Positions 1-7,232 of a DNA stretch of 42,979 nt are shown in pieces. Under the pieces are notes generated by a model, which was not told the origin of the DNA, made no database searches, and was given only the letters and a program-made list of their open reading frames with translations. A program made the translations under genes and the position numbers. Every line of letters starts with the position of its first letter. Within the stretch, counting starts at the first letter, position 1. The DNA is from Lachnospiraceae bacterium (GTDB taxonomy: Bacteria; Bacillota; Clostridia; Lachnospirales; Lachnospiraceae): assembly GCA_024681985.1 (NCBI GenBank), contig JAIKZU010000155.1, forward strand, positions 1 to 42,979. Direction: 5' to 3'.

Positions 1-1
1 G

Positions 2-106
2 GGGATCAGCATTGAAGACGTCACCACCATCAAAGAGGAAAAACCTGCGGTTTATCTGGCTTTGACGGGGGATCAGGTGGCGCTTACGGATATCAGGATC
101 GATTAA
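2..106 (+). CDS. 3' end of an unidentified protein (partial)
   Basis: An open frame enters from the left edge and ends at TAA 104-106, giving 34 C-terminal residues that finish in ALTDIRID. The fragment is mixed alpha/beta in character with no membrane segment or metal motif, so no family can be named. It is followed by a tRNA promoter rather than a visible hairpin terminator. It is counted as coding because the frame is open to the edge and its codon use resembles the neighbouring genes. The true start and function lie outside the window. Confidence 0.55.
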   Translation, partial: GISIEDVTTIKEEKPAVYLALTGDQVALTDIRID

Positions 107-119
107 TTCGGATTTCTTA

Positions 120-148
120 TTGAAATTAAAGTCTATAAAGACTACAAT
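120..148 (+). promoter_or_regulatory. Promoter of tRNA-Val(CAC)
   Basis: A -35 TTGAAA (120-125) and a -10 TACAAT (143-148) are separated by exactly 17 bp. The expected transcription start near 155 is only about five bases before the mature tRNA, as is common for single tRNA genes. Confidence 0.7.
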
Positions 149-159
149 ACTATAGGAAT

Positions 160-233
160 GGAACCATAGCTCAGCCGGGATGAGCGCTCGCCTCACACGC
201 GAGAGGTCAGGAGTTCGAGCCTCCTTGGTTCCA
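160..233 (+). tRNA. tRNA-Val (anticodon CAC)
   Basis: The 74-nt gene folds into a full cloverleaf. The acceptor GGAACCA (160-166) pairs with TGGTTCC (226-232), the discriminator is A233, the anticodon stem is CTCGC/GCGAG around loop CTCACAC, and the T arm carries TTCGAGC. The anticodon CAC reads the valine codon GUG. CCA is not encoded. A seven-T run (234-240) follows immediately and probably ends transcription. Confidence 0.93.
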
Positions 234-300
234 TTTTTTTTATGCCTAAAATTATATTTTCGGATCCGTTAGGCGTGTTGGACATAAGATGGACAGGGCG

Positions 301-309
301 TGTTAGAAT
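301..309 (+). promoter_or_regulatory. Extended -10 promoter candidate for the 919-aa orphan
   Basis: TG at 301-302 followed one base later by TAGAAT (304-309) makes an extended -10 element. A possible -35 TTGGAC lies about 20 bp upstream, which is too far for a standard promoter, so the extended -10 would carry the activity. A start near 316 would rule out the ATG at 242 and favour the TTG at 362. Confidence 0.4.
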
Positions 310-361
310 AAAAAAGCATCTTGGAAAATGCGTGTTCCTATATTTTACAGGGAGATATGTT

Positions 362-3121
362 TTGGATAGTTTAAAAGATTTAAACCAACAACTTCAGAAC
401 CAGCAACTGCAGACGCTGGTAAAAGAAAAACAGGAAGAAGAACTGAAAAAGGATCAGTCTGCCTTTATGGAAAGCTTCGACATGCAAAGCATGGAGGCGT
501 TTGAAGAAAGACAGACCCAATCGGTCGGTGCCATTTCCGACGGAATGAGCGTCGAAGAGGAGAAACTGGCTTTCAATCTAAAGATCGAAGAGATAAAAGA
601 GAATATGCCGGAAGAGATCCCGGCGGATACGAAGGAAGCAATACGGGAAAAGACAGAAAAAAAAGACAAACTGCAGAAGATGCCCTTAGAATGTAAAAAA
701 GCATTAAAGGTCATTAACGGCTGGAAAAAGACAAAGGCTGAGACGTCGGGACCCGTGAAGGAAGCGGCGGAGCGTATTATGAATGCCTCCTCGGAAGAGG
801 AGCGGGCAGAGGCGGTTTCCGACTTCTTATTAAGCTGTATACACTATCTGGATGCCAATGACAAACTTGTAAAAATGACCCCTACCGGAAGACGCAGACT
901 CCGGGCGGTGCGCGCTGCCATTTCGGAGGTATCCGATTTTGCGTCCGGCGCGGGAGAAGTTTATGTGAAAAGCATCGCCACAAAGCTGGGAACGACGGAG
1001 GAAGAGTCATCCGTTACAAGCAGCCATCAGAAGGAATTGGAGGAGATCCAGAATACTCTAAACTACACCCGGGAAGAGAGTATCGCTTATGCGAACGAGA
1101 GAAAGCAGAGTATGGCTTTTGATTTCGAGATCATGGATGAGAAGCAGATACTAAAGGAAGTCATAGTCCCCGGGGACAAGGGTCTATCCAAGGTTAAAAA
1201 TATTGAAAAAATGAAACAGAAGATCGGTGATGCGGATGATGCATTTACGCTACAGTCCTATCAACAGATGGAGGATCTGATGCAGGGTCGTATGATCGGA
1301 TGCGATGTAAAGACCTTTCACAGCCTTTCCGCATTTATGGAAGCAGGGGAGGAGAAGATAGAAAAGAACAAGAAACTCCTGGATCTGTATTTGGGCGTAA
1401 AAAAGAACGCACAAACGGGGATGATCGAAGGCGGTGACCGCCTGGCAGCCCTTCGCATGATGATGGAAGACATCTTACAGATAGAGACTCCCGCCATGGA
1501 CGACACCGATTATGCTTCCATGGAGGCAAATTTTGAAAAGCTGGAGCGTATCGCAAACAAGACCGCTGCATTCCAAAGGATCATGGAAGACAGTAAGAAC
1601 AAAGATCTTTTGGAACTTGTGGCAAAGGAAAAGATCTCTTCGTTACAGGAGAAAATGGAGGATCTGACTGCTGTTTCCGTAAGCTTCATGTTAAAGAAAG
1701 ATCTTTTGTACGGGAAAAAGTATTACGATAAGACCATGGATCCGAAGACCCAGACGAAATATCTGGAGGATGCCTTTAAGCGTGACGATCATCTGGTCGG
1801 CGGCATCCGGATCAATGAGCGGAATATCGAAAAGCATTTGAAGGGAGGCAGTGAAGAGCAGCTGAACCTGACATTTCCGGAAGTGTTTAATAAGGAAAAA
1901 GATACCCATCCGGAATATATGCGCCCCGATATGGAACTGATCGAAGAGGCGGTGGAGAAAATGGATTTTGATAAAACCCTTCCCTTATGCAATATGATCA
2001 CTGGGTATTCCACCTCCGGCCTGCGTCTGCCCCGTCTGTTATCTATGATCCGGCGGGACAACACCGTAGGTATGGGAACCCAGGACCTGATCGATATGAT
2101 CGCCGATGTGTTCTGTGCCGCAAAGGGGTCTTATCAGAAATTGGATAAAAACTCCGACGAAGCAAAGAAGATCAATGAAAGGTTTGAAAGAGGAATGGAA
2201 AAAATGAAGACATTCTTCTTGGATAACATGCTCCGTTATGAGAATACATTCGGGGAGATTTTGGAAAACTTAAGCTATGAGGATTCCAAACAGTTGTTTA
2301 AAAATCACGGTCACTTTTATCAGAGTCATGCCAGCTTTTTGCAGGATGTTTCTCAGCTGATCGAAGGAGATACCGAAGGTCAATATTTCAAACCGAAAGA
2401 AAAAGAAGAGGATCGGGCCTATTATTCCATACAGACCCATTATCAACTTTTCGGAAGAGGATATACGGTGGCCCACCCCCAGGAAAAAATGGAAGCACAG
2501 GGGTTGGCGGTGGAAAGCTATGAAACAAAAATGGATGAGAACACCATCATCAGCGCTTATTCCGGAGATCTCTCTTATATCGTAGATGAGTCCTGGCGAA
2601 AAGACTTTGTTAACTACGGCGGCTTTTCTGACGCATGGAAAGATGAATACAGAAAGAAACAGAAAAAGAAGATGAGTGCCGGTGATTACGCAGCTTATGA
2701 GAAGCGCGTGACGCTGTCTGAGGGCGGTTTGCAGGCATTTGTGGATTCCTGGGCACCCCAGGAGATCAAAAACATGATCGCCAACATCAAATACGAAGTA
2801 AAAACCACGGAGGTAGGGCTCGGCATCCTGCAGGATAAGATCAAGAGCGCCGCCTATATGGAGCAGTTCCCCGAATGGAAGAATCCGGAGATCGTAAAAG
2901 ATGAGGTCCTGAAACAGAAGATCCTGGACATGAAAGAAAATGTAAACGTATTAAAGACCTCCGTCGAGATCCTGAAACTGCGCAACAAGCAGATGGAACT
3001 CAAGCCCAAATACAAACAACAGCCTTCCGAGGAGTACTTAGCTGTTAAAAAGCAGGCGGAAGAAATGGTGAATAACGTTAAAGTGGCAGGATGGGTAGAA
3101 GACAAAGAATCCTTACAATAG
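362..3121 (+). CDS. Large hydrophilic alpha-helical protein of unknown function
   Basis: No family is recognised. The 919-residue product (from TTG 362) is strongly charged and rich in Glu, Lys, Met and Gln, with no signal peptide or membrane segment, so it is probably cytoplasmic. Helical, coiled-coil-like stretches occur at the N-terminus (Gln/Lys/Glu-rich), around residues 220-260 and in the last 60 residues. An ATG at 242 would add 40 residues, but that stretch contains the promoter-like element and looks non-coding. TTG 362 is preceded by GGGAGA (350-355). The 3' end overlaps the following phosphoesterase gene by 31 bp, so the two are probably co-translated. The length and lack of domains suggest a scaffold or structural role, but this is a guess. 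Confidence 0.75.
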   Translation: MDSLKDLNQQLQNQQLQTLVKEKQEEELKKDQSAFMESFDMQSMEAFEERQTQSVGAISDGMSVEEEKLAFNLKIEEIKENMPEEIPADTKEAIREKTEKKDKLQKMPLECKKALKVINGWKKTKAETSGPVKEAAERIMNASSEEERAEAVSDFLLSCIHYLDANDKLVKMTPTGRRRLRAVRAAISEVSDFASGAGEVYVKSIATKLGTTEEESSVTSSHQKELEEIQNTLNYTREESIAYANERKQSMAFDFEIMDEKQILKEVIVPGDKGLSKVKNIEKMKQKIGDADDAFTLQSYQQMEDLMQGRMIGCDVKTFHSLSAFMEAGEEKIEKNKKLLDLYLGVKKNAQTGMIEGGDRLAALRMMMEDILQIETPAMDDTDYASMEANFEKLERIANKTAAFQRIMEDSKNKDLLELVAKEKISSLQEKMEDLTAVSVSFMLKKDLLYGKKYYDKTMDPKTQTKYLEDAFKRDDHLVGGIRINERNIEKHLKGGSEEQLNLTFPEVFNKEKDTHPEYMRPDMELIEEAVEKMDFDKTLPLCNMITGYSTSGLRLPRLLSMIRRDNTVGMGTQDLIDMIADVFCAAKGSYQKLDKNSDEAKKINERFERGMEKMKTFFLDNMLRYENTFGEILENLSYEDSKQLFKNHGHFYQSHASFLQDVSQLIEGDTEGQYFKPKEKEEDRAYYSIQTHYQLFGRGYTVAHPQEKMEAQGLAVESYETKMDENTIISAYSGDLSYIVDESWRKDFVNYGGFSDAWKDEYRKKQKKKMSAGDYAAYEKRVTLSEGGLQAFVDSWAPQEIKNMIANIKYEVKTTEVGLGILQDKIKSAAYMEQFPEWKNPEIVKDEVLKQKILDMKENVNVLKTSVEILKLRNKQMELKPKYKQQPSEEYLAVKKQAEEMVNNVKVAGWVEDKESLQ

Positions 3122-3696
3122 CAGACGGACACGGGACACTGACGCCGAAGAAATTGAAACGGTTGTTAAGAGGCAGGGTGATCGACGCGGTATTCTTTTT
3201 AGGGGATAATTATCCGAAGGATATCGAAGCGGTTTTAACCGTGGTCCCGCCGCAAGTTCCCAAGCTGGGGGTGGTGGGAAATCACGACATGGAGGATTAC
3301 CTGTCCCGATACGGAGTGATGGATCTCCACGGAAGGACCATTTCTCTCTTTGGTTATACCATTGGTGGATTTGAGGGAGCGGCTAAATATCGGATCAGCA
3401 AAAAGCGCATCATGTATACAAATAAACAAAGTGAGAAGATCTTGGGAAAGATGCCTTATTGTGATATCTTATTGACCCATGATCGTCCCCGTTTTCAAAG
3501 ATGGCTATTGGGAAATGCGGATCATGAGATCTGCGGAGTTCACTCCGGCCTTACCGGTATCGGAAACTATATCCGCGCCCATCACCCGAAGTATCTCTTT
3601 TTCGGGCATTATCATGTGCGGTTTATCTGTTTTATGTTCGGCACTCTGATGCGTTGTTGTTTTCGTGCGCAGATCGTGTATATCAAGCGTAAATGA
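3091..3696 (+). CDS. Calcineurin-like metallophosphoesterase
   Basis: A 201-residue protein of the metallophosphoesterase superfamily, whose members use a two-metal centre to hydrolyse phosphoesters. Visible motifs in order are DGH near residue 12 (motif I, DxH), LGDN near 37, GNHD near 67, THD near 128 and FGHYH near 171 (GHxH). Spacing after GDN is slightly unusual for the GDxxD motif. It starts inside the last 31 bp of the preceding 919-residue gene, with GGCAGG just before the ATG, which points to translational coupling. The substrate cannot be read from sequence; YfcE/MJ0936-type phosphodiesterases and DNA or nucleotide phosphatases share this layout. No signal peptide is present. Confidence 0.82.
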   Translation: MGRRQRILTIADGHGTLTPKKLKRLLRGRVIDAVFFLGDNYPKDIEAVLTVVPPQVPKLGVVGNHDMEDYLSRYGVMDLHGRTISLFGYTIGGFEGAAKYRISKKRIMYTNKQSEKILGKMPYCDILLTHDRPRFQRWLLGNADHEICGVHSGLTGIGNYIRAHHPKYLFFGHYHVRFICFMFGTLMRCCFRAQIVYIKRK

Positions 3697-3710
3697 TCGC
3701 TCAAAGATTG

Positions 3711-3761
3711 ACAAAACAAAAAAAGATCCAAGCGGCAAAAAAATGTTTCGACCGCTTGGAT
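3711..3761 (-). terminator. Rho-independent terminator of the GHL10 gene
   Basis: Perfect 10-bp arms ATCCAAGCGG (3726-3735) and CCGCTTGGAT (3752-3761) are followed, on the minus strand, by a T-rich tract (complement of 3711-3725). There is no T-tract on the plus side, so the orientation serves the minus-strand gene. Confidence 0.8.
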
Positions 3762-3782
3762 TATGATGGCATTGTAGAGATC

Positions 3783-4979
3783 CTATAACATTAGGTCGAT
3801 GGTACCTGTGGATTCTTCTTCCTCTTCTTCGGATTCCTCTCCGATCGTCTCTGCTGTTTTTGTGACAGAGGTATTATTTGCAGAAGCGCCGGCATTGGTG
3901 AAATTATAACGTTCCTGTGCGGATTCACTGTTGTACAGATAGGCTGCGGAGAACATGATATAGCCGTCCCAACCGGTTTGGGAAGCTTCCATGATCTGTT
4001 CCTGCATATTCGTGTTGGACCGGGCCCATCCGGGATCGTCGGTATAGTTCATTCCGGTACGATACAGAGCCAAACCCGCGTACAGCTTGGCGTCATTGGT
4101 ATGGAGACGGTCGAACTGGTTTAAACGGTCGGAAAACATTTTTACATTTCCTGAGGCACCGTATTGGTTGGTCCAATAGATCTGGGGTGCCACATAATCC
4201 ACGTATTTATTTTTGGAAAGCCAGGTTTTTACATCAGCGCCGCTGTTCATGTCGTTGTCATAATTTCCCTGGGGACTGATACCAAAGACCAGTCCTCTGG
4301 AATGACATAGCCGGTAACAGGACTTGATCAGTTTATTAACATTTGTACGTTTCTTTGCCGGAGAAATGGCTTTGTTATAGACCTTTTCGGATTTATAGTT
4401 TTTCACGTATCCACCCTGTGAGTGATAAAAGTAGTCATCAAAGTGGATGCCTGCGATATCATATTTGGATAGTTCTTTGATGGCTTTTCTGACTCTCGAC
4501 TGGTTGGTGCTCTTGGCGGGATCCAAAAACTTGGTCAGCGTGATCCGATATGGATTCAGCCAGGCATGGACTTCCATATCATATCCGTTTGCCACATCCA
4601 AAAATACCTTTAAGGGATCATAGGTATAGGTCTTTGCGGCGGATACTCCCCGGGATGCGTTCTGTGTCATATAGGAAGAAGCCGGAAATGTCCTGCTTTT
4701 CCAAATGGCATCGTCAAAGGCCCGTACATGCAAAATAACTGTATTAAAGCCATGGGAGGAAGCCGTATCCAAAAAGTCTGCCACATGGGCACGGTAGGTG
4801 CTTTCATTCACATTGGCCAGACCCAGCTTTGCGTAGTCATTGTAGGAAACCCAGATACCCCGCATATCGCTTGATGCCCGAGGTGCGGCCTCTGCCACGG
4901 ATCCCGGTAAGGGAAGTACGGATGTAAAAAGGATCGATAGCGCCAAAAGAGCGCCCGTCAGTAGTTTTTTAATCTTCAT
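3783..4979 (-). CDS. Secreted family-10-like glycosidase (GHL10/DUF187)
   Basis: This 398-residue product has a typical signal peptide (MKIKKLL, a hydrophobic core, and AEAAP near residue 31) followed by the start of a GHL10/DUF187 TIM-barrel: MRGIWVSYND, then FNTVILHVRAFDDA, HAWLNPYR, GIHFDDYFY and GISPQGNYD, and YVDYVAPQIYWTN. This family is related to glycoside hydrolase families and is often linked to cell-wall or surface glycans; the substrate is unknown. The protein ends in a very acidic Glu-rich tail. A GTG at 5015 would add 12 residues, but ATG 4979 has GGGG just upstream and gives a clean signal peptide. It is monocistronic, with its own promoter and terminator, and divergent from the J-domain gene. 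Confidence 0.88.
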   Translation of the reverse strand: MKIKKLLTGALLALSILFTSVLPLPGSVAEAAPRASSDMRGIWVSYNDYAKLGLANVNESTYRAHVADFLDTASSHGFNTVILHVRAFDDAIWKSRTFPASSYMTQNASRGVSAAKTYTYDPLKVFLDVANGYDMEVHAWLNPYRITLTKFLDPAKSTNQSRVRKAIKELSKYDIAGIHFDDYFYHSQGGYVKNYKSEKVYNKAISPAKKRTNVNKLIKSCYRLCHSRGLVFGISPQGNYDNDMNSGADVKTWLSKNKYVDYVAPQIYWTNQYGASGNVKMFSDRLNQFDRLHTNDAKLYAGLALYRTGMNYTDDPGWARSNTNMQEQIMEASQTGWDGYIMFSAAYLYNSESAQERYNFTNAGASANNTSVTKTAETIGEESEEEEEESTGTIDLML

Positions 4980-5023
4980 GATATCTACCCCGCATTTTCT
5001 TTTATTGTTTTTCACATTGATAC

Positions 5024-5052
5024 ATTATAGCAGTATGGCTTTGTTTCGTCAC
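5024..5052 (-). promoter_or_regulatory. Promoter of the GHL10 glycosidase gene
   Basis: On the minus strand, -35 GTGACG (complement of 5047-5052) and a perfect -10 TATAAT (complement of 5024-5029) are 17 bp apart. TG one base before the -10 makes it extended. Confidence 0.7.
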
Positions 5053-5134
5053 GTAAATTCTCTATAAAAATCCCAACATTTTGTGCCACAGCATCCGGAT
5101 TCTTCAAAATATAGATGTTTTTTTCTTTTTCTCG

Positions 5135-5143
5135 TGCTATAAT
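5135..5143 (+). promoter_or_regulatory. Extended -10 promoter of the J-domain gene
   Basis: TG (5135-5136), one base, then TATAAT (5138-5143). The -35 region is only a T-rich tract. Transcription would start near 5150, which fits the ATG at 5201 better than the ATG at 5162. Confidence 0.6.
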
Positions 5144-5200
5144 GATTAAGGTTGCGGGTTTATGACTTATTTGCGCTATTCTTTTGGAGGAATCATTGTT

Positions 5201-7195
5201 ATGCCCGGCTATCAGGAGCTGTTAGTCGTCGGAAAAAACAGATACAAGAGTCTGGTTTTCGACTTTGAAAAGGTTAACAATTTAAATTCGTATTATGAGA
5301 ACTATCAGATTCCCAAAGAGGAGAAGATGATGGTTTATGCATATTCCAGTTCTTTTTCCACCCTTTCACTGGAGGGGAGCGGTACCATTATCACGGATCA
5401 GGCCATCTATATCGACCCGGTGCATAAAAACTGGGCACCTTCCAACCGTATCCCTTTATCGAGCCTTTGTCAGTTCGTGGTCTTTCAGGAAGAATCCACG
5501 GAAAATGTCCATCTGATCAATCAAGACAATAATTGTAAGATCTTTGCAAAGACGGTGGCACCTAAAGATACAACCGGTGCAGAACTGGTCTTATTGTTAC
5601 GGAATCTCCAAAAAAATATTGCTCGCATGAATATGAACGAGCGTCATACCTATGAGATGACGGTGGGGTGGATGCTGGATCTGATCCGGAAGAGCATGCA
5701 TGACAACGGCCGCCTGACGCCGAAGGATGAAATGCTTTTGTCCGTAGCAGAGGAGGAAAGTGCCTTTACAAAAGAAATCCTGTTCATCCGGGGAGAAAAT
5801 ATCTACCGCAGTGGTGACGAGAGAGCCTATCAGGTGTTTTTACAAGAGGCAAAGGAAAAACTGGATCCGGATGTATATGCCGTATTGGAGCGGCCGGAGG
5901 ATCTTTTCTTTGAAGCTTTTTTAAAGGATATCGGAAATGCCTCCTCCTTCTATATGACAAAGGAACTCATCGAGCCCTATCTGAACCTAAAGAAAAAAGA
6001 ACGGCTGAGCCTGCAGCAGTGTATGCTCTTATCCTATCTTTCCATTCGTATTGAGGATGTGGAGTATGCCACGGATATCATGGACATGATCGGCTTAAAG
6101 TTAAAGTCAGAGGATTTTTGGCATTACCAGGCCTTTCAGACAAAATACCAAAAGGAAAAGCTTTCCCTGGTATATGAGCGACTGGAAGGGGATGGAGAAG
6201 TATCGGGACCGGAACTCTATTGGCAGGATGATCTGGGACTTTGTGCGCTCCATTACGCCCTGATTTTGCGGAAAACAAAAGCTGTACGCAGTATGATCCG
6301 GGCGCGGGATTGGAGCCAGTACGTTTCACCCTTCCCAAAAGATAAGATGATCGATCTGATGTATGATCCGGTCTTTTTGACAGCCATACTCTACGATGAT
6401 GATGCGTTTATTTTGGAGGTCTTTTCCGCTACGTCTAAGGATGCCAGGGCTTTGAATCGCTCCATCAAGCGAATGGATTCTTTTATATCCATACAGCGGA
6501 CCCTTTTACGGGAGCATCCGGAGGATGCCATGACTTACGCAAAGGCCATAGCAGACTATGAGGATATGAAGCGGGAGATGGAAGAGGAACTCTCCCAGAT
6601 GGCCAAAAGTGCCACCCGGGAGGCCAGAAGTCATGCGGCGGTGATCATAGAAACGGGGCATCCTTTTGCAAAGTACATCCTGCATATGTATCTCAGCAGG
6701 GATTCTGTATATCGTTCCATTGCGGATACCATGATCGATTATCGGGTGTACCGTTACAAAGACAGGTATTTTCTGACTTCCATCGATCATGATCTGGATC
6801 TGTCCTTCTACGAATGGGTAGACGGATGTATCGATGCCCACTATTTCAAGAAGACCGACACGGATCTTTCCATGCATGTGAATGGGCAGAATATCCATTA
6901 CGATGGCGATACATTCGAAAATCCCGATCTTCGGGCAGCCAGAGCCAGAGAGGAAGCAAAGCGCAGAGCAGCCTTTGAAGAAGCAAAGAAAGCATACGAA
7001 GCGACCCAGGAAGATACCTCCAGGTTCTTCTCCAAGGAAGCGTATACGGATATCAATATCTTGAAGAAGGAATATCGTGCGTTGGTAAAGGTTTACCATC
7101 CCGATGTGACAAAGAACCGTTCTGCCACCAATATCATGCAGCAGATCCAGACGGAGCGGGCAGAGATCCTGGAAAAAATGGGAAGCTTGATCTAA
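5201..7195 (+). CDS. Multidomain protein with C-terminal J domain
   Basis: The 664-residue product ends in a J-domain-like segment with the diagnostic HPD triad at residues 633-635 (VYHPDV), preceded by the basic helix LKKEYRALVKV. J domains stimulate DnaK-type Hsp70 ATPase. The first 150 residues resemble a PH-like beta domain (alternating strands such as GSGTIITDQAIYID). Residues about 345-372 look like an isolated ankyrin-type helix pair (LCALHYAL). An Ala/Glu/Lys-rich helix precedes the J domain. No signal peptide or membrane helix is seen. The start at 5201 has GGAGG upstream; the ATG at 5162 has none and lies close to the promoter. The clostripain-like gene follows after 37 bp, probably in the same operon. 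The J domain is clear; the other domains are tentative. Confidence 0.75.
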   Translation: MPGYQELLVVGKNRYKSLVFDFEKVNNLNSYYENYQIPKEEKMMVYAYSSSFSTLSLEGSGTIITDQAIYIDPVHKNWAPSNRIPLSSLCQFVVFQEESTENVHLINQDNNCKIFAKTVAPKDTTGAELVLLLRNLQKNIARMNMNERHTYEMTVGWMLDLIRKSMHDNGRLTPKDEMLLSVAEEESAFTKEILFIRGENIYRSGDERAYQVFLQEAKEKLDPDVYAVLERPEDLFFEAFLKDIGNASSFYMTKELIEPYLNLKKKERLSLQQCMLLSYLSIRIEDVEYATDIMDMIGLKLKSEDFWHYQAFQTKYQKEKLSLVYERLEGDGEVSGPELYWQDDLGLCALHYALILRKTKAVRSMIRARDWSQYVSPFPKDKMIDLMYDPVFLTAILYDDDAFILEVFSATSKDARALNRSIKRMDSFISIQRTLLREHPEDAMTYAKAIADYEDMKREMEEELSQMAKSATREARSHAAVIIETGHPFAKYILHMYLSRDSVYRSIADTMIDYRVYRYKDRYFLTSIDHDLDLSFYEWVDGCIDAHYFKKTDTDLSMHVNGQNIHYDGDTFENPDLRAARAREEAKRRAAFEEAKKAYEATQEDTSRFFSKEAYTDINILKKEYRALVKVYHPDVTKNRSATNIMQQIQTERAEILEKMGSLI

Positions 7196-7232
7196 AAAGA
7201 TTATTAAACCGAGGGAAAAGAGGAAAAGGGTT

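Noticed and set aside
242..361. ATG 242 as the start of the 919-aa protein
   Set aside because: The stretch contains an extended -10 element and has non-coding character; TTG 362 has a GGGAGA site.
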